Under the pieces are notes generated by a model. That model saw nothing but the letters and a program-made list of their open reading frames with translations. It had not been told where the DNA came from and did not search any database. A stretch of 64,000 nucleotides of DNA from Thalassotalea fonticola (GTDB taxonomy: Bacteria > Pseudomonadota > Gammaproteobacteria > Enterobacterales > Alteromonadaceae): positions 2,728,001 through 2,792,000 of the forward strand of contig NZ_CP136600.1 of NCBI RefSeq assembly GCF_032911225.1, read 5' to 3'. Below, piece after piece: positions 63,345 through 64,000 of this stretch. The position numbers and the translations under genes were made by a program. Position 1 is the first letter of the stretch. Each line of letters starts with the position of its first letter.

Positions 63345-64000
63345 TTGCACTTTCTAAATCGTTCATTGATAACCGTTGCTCAGGGATGGCAAGTTCAACT
63401 TCATGTAGATCAATTATCTGCATAATTTGAAAATTAATTTTTTCTTCTATTTGCTTATATTGTACTCTGCCTGATACTGTTGAATAAGCATTTACGACAA
63501 TGATAAATGCATCCTCTTCAACATCTTCAAACCTGACGTACCTTTCCAGAGCAATAATATTTGAATGTTCATCAATAAGTTTGCGTATCGCTTCTACCAG
63601 CGTTTTTAATTTATCAGTCGGTGTATTTAAGCGTATGCGAAACCGTTTTAGATAACGGCGATTATCAATTTCTGAAATATTTTCCAGCTCCATAGACGCT
63701 ATGGTTGAGTTTGGTACATGAACCACTTTTCGATCAAGTTTTCTAATTTTAGTAGAGCGCAAACCAATTTCTTCTACTCGGCCTTGGGTGTTTCCAAACT
63801 TACACATGTCACCTGGCTTTATTGGTCTTGCTATAAATAACGTAAATGCACCAAACACATTTTCTAAAGACTTCTGCGCCGCTAAGGCAATCGCTAAACT
63901 ACCTATCCCTAAACCGGTAATTATTGCAGTAATATTAAAACCCGCATCACTAAACCAGTTCAATGCTATAACCATAACAGTGAATATTTTTAATGTCGTA
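63325..64000 (-). CDS. MscS-family mechanosensitive channel, C-terminal part
   Basis: The frame remains open to the right edge, so the gene begins outside the window. Visible are the pore helix TM3 (ITGLGIGSLAIALAAQKSLENVFGAFTLFIARPIKPGD), the beta domain (KFGNTQGRVEEIGLRSTKIRKLDRKVVHVPNSTIASMELEN) and the alpha-beta cytoplasmic end. The channel opens on membrane tension and releases solutes on osmotic downshock. Glycines and alanines of the pore helix are present. Confidence 0.88.
   Translation of the reverse strand, partial: TTLKIFTVMVIALNWFSDAGFNITAIITGLGIGSLAIALAAQKSLENVFGAFTLFIARPIKPGDMCKFGNTQGRVEEIGLRSTKIRKLDRKVVHVPNSTIASMELENISEIDNRRYLKRFRIRLNTPTDKLKTLVEAIRKLIDEHSNIIALERYVRFEDVEEDAFIIVVNAYSTVSGRVQYKQIEEKINFQIMQIIDLHEVELAIPEQRLSMNDLESATKALNQ

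Overview
The window looks like chromosomal DNA of a low-GC marine gammaproteobacterium. The family-level gene content (rpsF-priB-rpsR-rplI, rlmB, rnr, hemJ, pyrB, hemL, mrcB, hrpB, nirBD) and the style of the proteins point to Alteromonadales, most likely Colwelliaceae (Colwellia or Thalassotalea). That placement is inferred from resemblance and was not tested by a search.

Layout. 0-5.5 kb: the end of a dapA-type gene, then a leftward block of ribosomal protein genes with priB, followed by rlmB and rnr. 5.7-15.2 kb: a small cytochrome pair (b562 and b561), a TraB/GumN protein, a secreted M28 peptidase, an RND pump with its adaptor, erpA (its stop codon touches a MITE-like element) and a DUF6776 coiled-coil protein. 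15.3-19.9 kb: rightward ClC, hemJ, pyrB and hemL. 20.2-28.9 kb: an accessory block of about 17 small genes, all rightward and mostly unrelated (VOC, SnoaL-like, P-loop, YciI, ABM, GNAT, GFA, cupin, unknown secreted proteins). They are separated by degenerate attC-like sites, so this looks like an eroded chromosomal-integron cassette array. No integrase lies inside the window. 28.9-39.7 kb: mrcB, hrpB and a complete RND tripartite operon (permease, adaptor, outer-membrane factor). The permease gene carries a run of ten G. 39.9-41.4 kb: a YHYH-domain lipoprotein.

41.4-61.6 kb is a nitrate-assimilation region, all leftward. It holds the transporter narK, a PP2C-kinase fusion protein, a Gfo/Idh oxidoreductase, a NasA-type nitrate reductase followed by a fused DmsB-DmsC-like electron-transfer subunit, and, further left, nirB, nirD and cobA (siroheme). 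Three separate start points (upstream of narK, nasA and nirB) each carry a sigma-54 promoter with GG and GC ten bases apart, and GCAC-N7-GTGC sites of the NtrC type lie about 80-110 bp further upstream. This suggests one nitrogen-limitation regulon. Between the nas and nir parts sit unrelated genes: an SDR, an acyltransferase, a BshA-like glycosyltransferase and an unusual fusion of an SLC1-type symporter with a periplasmic substrate-binding domain.

The right end holds thpR, a UbiA-like membrane protein and the end of an MscS-family channel gene that runs off the window. No tRNA, rRNA, CRISPR array, complete insertion sequence or prophage was recognised. The most unusual items are the symporter-binding-protein fusion, the sigma-54/NtrC architecture around a quinol-type assimilatory nitrate reductase, the cassette block and the orphan BshA-like gene.
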